A stretch of DNA of 7,490 bases, from contig CBDULQ010000184.1 of NCBI GenBank assembly GCA_965368115.1, positions 1 to 7,490 of the forward strand. The letters are read 5' to 3'. The notes under the pieces were generated by a model. The model did not search any database. It had not been told where the DNA came from and worked only from the letters and a program-made list of their open reading frames with translations. Position 1 is the stretch's first letter. The number at the start of each line of letters is the position of its first letter. Origin of the DNA: CBDULQ01 sp965368115. Lineage in GTDB: Bacteria; Pseudomonadota; Gammaproteobacteria; SZUA-229. Positions 6,383-7,490 of the stretch are shown piece by piece. The position numbers and the translations under genes were made by a program.

Positions 6383-7135
6383 TTACTGCGGATTCATCTG
6401 TTGCATACGTTGGCGCATCATTTCCATTGCGCCCGGTGGCATTTGTTTCATTGCATCCTGCATCATCTGATTCGGATTGGTAACCGCATAGTCAGACGGA
6501 ATACTGAATGCATTAGCCGGTAATTTTGCATTTTTGTTAATGCTTTTAACCTCGTTGATGACCCGCTTGTTGGGACTGACGATACGCATCGGGAATCCCT
6601 TATTTTTAAACTCGGCGGCCGATGCCGTACGGGCTTCCTGGCAGGGGCGGGGCTTCTGCCCCATCATGCCGCGCAAGCCGGCCATTCGGTTACGAATGCC
6701 CTGACTGAAGCTGATCATGGTATCGGCAAACCCGGCGATGTCGGCGTCACGCATGGCCGCTGCCGAAATGAATAAACTGCCGCAATATTTGCTGTTGGCG
6801 GTGAGTGTGTATTCTTCCGTGCTGTAACCGGCAATCTTCGGCCCGCTGCCTTTTTTGCTGGTTTTGAAATCGATGCCACTGGAGGTTTCTCCGCGGTTCT
6901 CGCCAAGCATGTCACTCATATCCATAACCATTTTCTGTTCCGGGATCACGGCGCGCATGGTGCGCTTGCTGGTGTCCACCACCATGTAGCCCTGCTTGTT
7001 GGGCATTTCCATGCGGGCCATATTGCCTTCGATATAAAGTTGAGACATATTGCCGTTCATGTCCATGGATTCGATCAGGGTTGCCGCCATGGCAGAACAG
7101 GGTAGTAGCATGAGCAGACTGATTAATTTTTTCAT
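6383..7135 (-). CDS. Secreted methionine-rich DUF4412-like protein
   Basis: A 250-residue protein of unknown function. MKKLISLLMLLPCSAMA followed by ATLIES is a typical type I signal peptide with cleavage after residue 17. Cys13 has Pro before it and does not form a lipobox, so a periplasmic or exported soluble protein is inferred. The pattern LYIEGNMARMEM...GYMVVDTSKRTMRAVIPEQKMVMDM (33-73) resembles DUF4412 proteins; this is a family guess from memory. The mature part has two cysteines (118 and 165), possibly a disulfide. Methionine is extreme at 30 of 250 residues, clustered at 24-76 and in the tail 224-247, where nine occur with Gln and Pro. The start is supported by GAGGG (7140-7144 on the complementary strand) 4 nt upstream, after a second purine-rich GGAGGA. 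It lies convergent to nusB and divergent from thiL. Confidence 0.85.
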   Translation of the reverse strand: MKKLISLLMLLPCSAMAATLIESMDMNGNMSQLYIEGNMARMEMPNKQGYMVVDTSKRTMRAVIPEQKMVMDMSDMLGENRGETSSGIDFKTSKKGSGPKIAGYSTEEYTLTANSKYCGSLFISAAAMRDADIAGFADTMISFSQGIRNRMAGLRGMMGQKPRPCQEARTASAAEFKNKGFPMRIVSPNKRVINEVKSINKNAKLPANAFSIPSDYAVTNPNQMMQDAMKQMPPGAMEMMRQRMQQMNPQ

Positions 7136-7167
7136 TGTTCCCTCGTCCTCCGCTTGTCATTTGATCC

Positions 7168-7195
7168 TTGTGAATATATCACAGCTCATTACAAT
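7168..7195 (+). promoter_or_regulatory. Candidate promoter of thiL
   Basis: TTGTGA (7168-7173) and TACAAT (7190-7195) are separated by 16 nt and lie 29 nt before the GTG start of thiL. Both boxes are fair matches to sigma-70 consensus. On the opposite strand, TATATT (complement of 7173-7178) with TCGTCA (complement of 7195-7200) at 16 nt could serve the divergent minus-strand gene; that second call is weaker. Confidence 0.45.
7169..7183. promoter_or_regulatory. Operator-like palindrome TGTGA-N5-TCACA
   Basis: TGTGA ATATA TCACA is a perfect 5-bp inverted repeat with a 5-nt spacer. It resembles a CRP-family half-site pair, but CRP normally has a 6-nt spacer. It overlaps the candidate -35 box of thiL and the candidate -10 box of the divergent gene, a position where a bound regulator could affect both. 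The regulator is unknown. Confidence 0.4.
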
Positions 7196-7224
7196 GACGA
7201 CAGGCAATCCATAAAGTGTGACCT

Positions 7225-7490
7225 GTGGCTGAATTTGAATTAATTGATCGCTATTTCAATGCGATCGCGATGCGACGTGATGATGTCGTGCTGGGAATCG
7301 GCGACGACTGTGCGGTACTTGATTTGCCGCCCGGCCGCCAGCTGGCGGTATCGACCGATACCCTGGTAGCGGGCATTCATTTTCCTCAACTGACTTCGGC
7401 CGAAGACGTCGGTTACAAATCACTGGCTGTTAACCTGAGTGACCTGGCGGCGATGGGTGCCCACCCGGCCTGGGCCACCCTGTGCCTGAC
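7225..7490 (+). CDS. thiL: Thiamine-monophosphate kinase, 3'-truncated by window edge
   Basis: ThiL phosphorylates thiamine monophosphate to the active cofactor thiamine diphosphate with ATP. The first 88 residues are present (the E. coli protein has about 325). GTG at 7225 is the start, because an in-frame TGA lies at 7219-7221 and the product MAEFELIDRYFNAIAMRRDD then matches family N-termini. Visible motifs are GIGDDCAVL (24-32), whose aspartates bind Mg and the phosphates, STDTLVAGIHF, and AVNLSDLAAMGAHPAW. This is the N-terminal half of the PurM/ThiL-type fold. The ribosome binding site is weak. It often follows nusB directly in related genomes; here a reversed gene and a terminator lie between them. 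Confidence 0.96.
   Translation, partial: MAEFELIDRYFNAIAMRRDDVVLGIGDDCAVLDLPPGRQLAVSTDTLVAGIHFPQLTSAEDVGYKSLAVNLSDLAAMGAHPAWATLCL

Noticed and set aside
7169..7183. Palindrome near thiL as an NrdR box
   Set aside because: NrdR boxes have ACAC...GTGT orientation of the half-sites; here they read TGTGA...TCACA.
1..7490. CRISPR array, tRNA or rRNA genes, insertion sequence with transposase
   Set aside because: No spaced direct repeats, no tRNA-like or rRNA-like sequence and no transposase frame seen on either strand.

Overview
The window reads as a chromosomal housekeeping region of a proteobacterium, most likely a gammaproteobacterium. The protein sequences resemble their E. coli counterparts closely, and the order glyA-nrdR-ribD-ribE-ribBA-ribH-nusB-thiL is the classic gammaproteobacterial riboflavin neighbourhood. 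Coding regions are moderately GC-rich. I cannot name the genus.

Layout: the 3' part of glyA (serine hydroxymethyltransferase) opens the window and is followed after 6 nt by nrdR (repressor of ribonucleotide reductase genes). Next come ribD and a 190-residue proteasome/HslV-fold protein, which is the surprise of the window. It is followed by ribE (riboflavin synthase), whose start codon overlaps its stop codon. These five genes run in one direction with gaps of 16 nt or less and look like one transcription unit. A 244-bp AT-richer gap with nested inverted repeats precedes ribBA. A second gap of 165 bp, with a long imperfect hairpin and a perfect TATAAT box, precedes ribH. ribH and nusB are 6 nt apart and end at a strong bidirectional terminator. 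A convergent gene for a secreted, methionine-rich DUF4412-like protein then sits between nusB and thiL, which are often adjacent in related genomes. thiL (thiamine-monophosphate kinase) starts at GTG and runs off the right edge.

How they work together: RibD, the N-terminal domain of RibBA, RibH and RibE cover every dedicated riboflavin enzyme except a convincing GTP cyclohydrolase II. The RibA-like half of RibBA has lost most zinc-site cysteines and the usual catalytic motif, so a separate ribA is expected elsewhere. NusB and NrdR are common passengers of this locus.

Most interesting point: the protein between ribD and ribE aligns at its N-terminus with HslV and keeps Asp17, a Lys33-like lysine and the GSG motif. 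It carries serine instead of threonine at the nucleophile position. This matches the BPH (betaproteobacterial proteasome homologue) family, for which Ser-type subfamilies without a known unfoldase partner have been described. Its placement inside a riboflavin operon, translationally coupled to riboflavin synthase, suggests a link that deserves a check.
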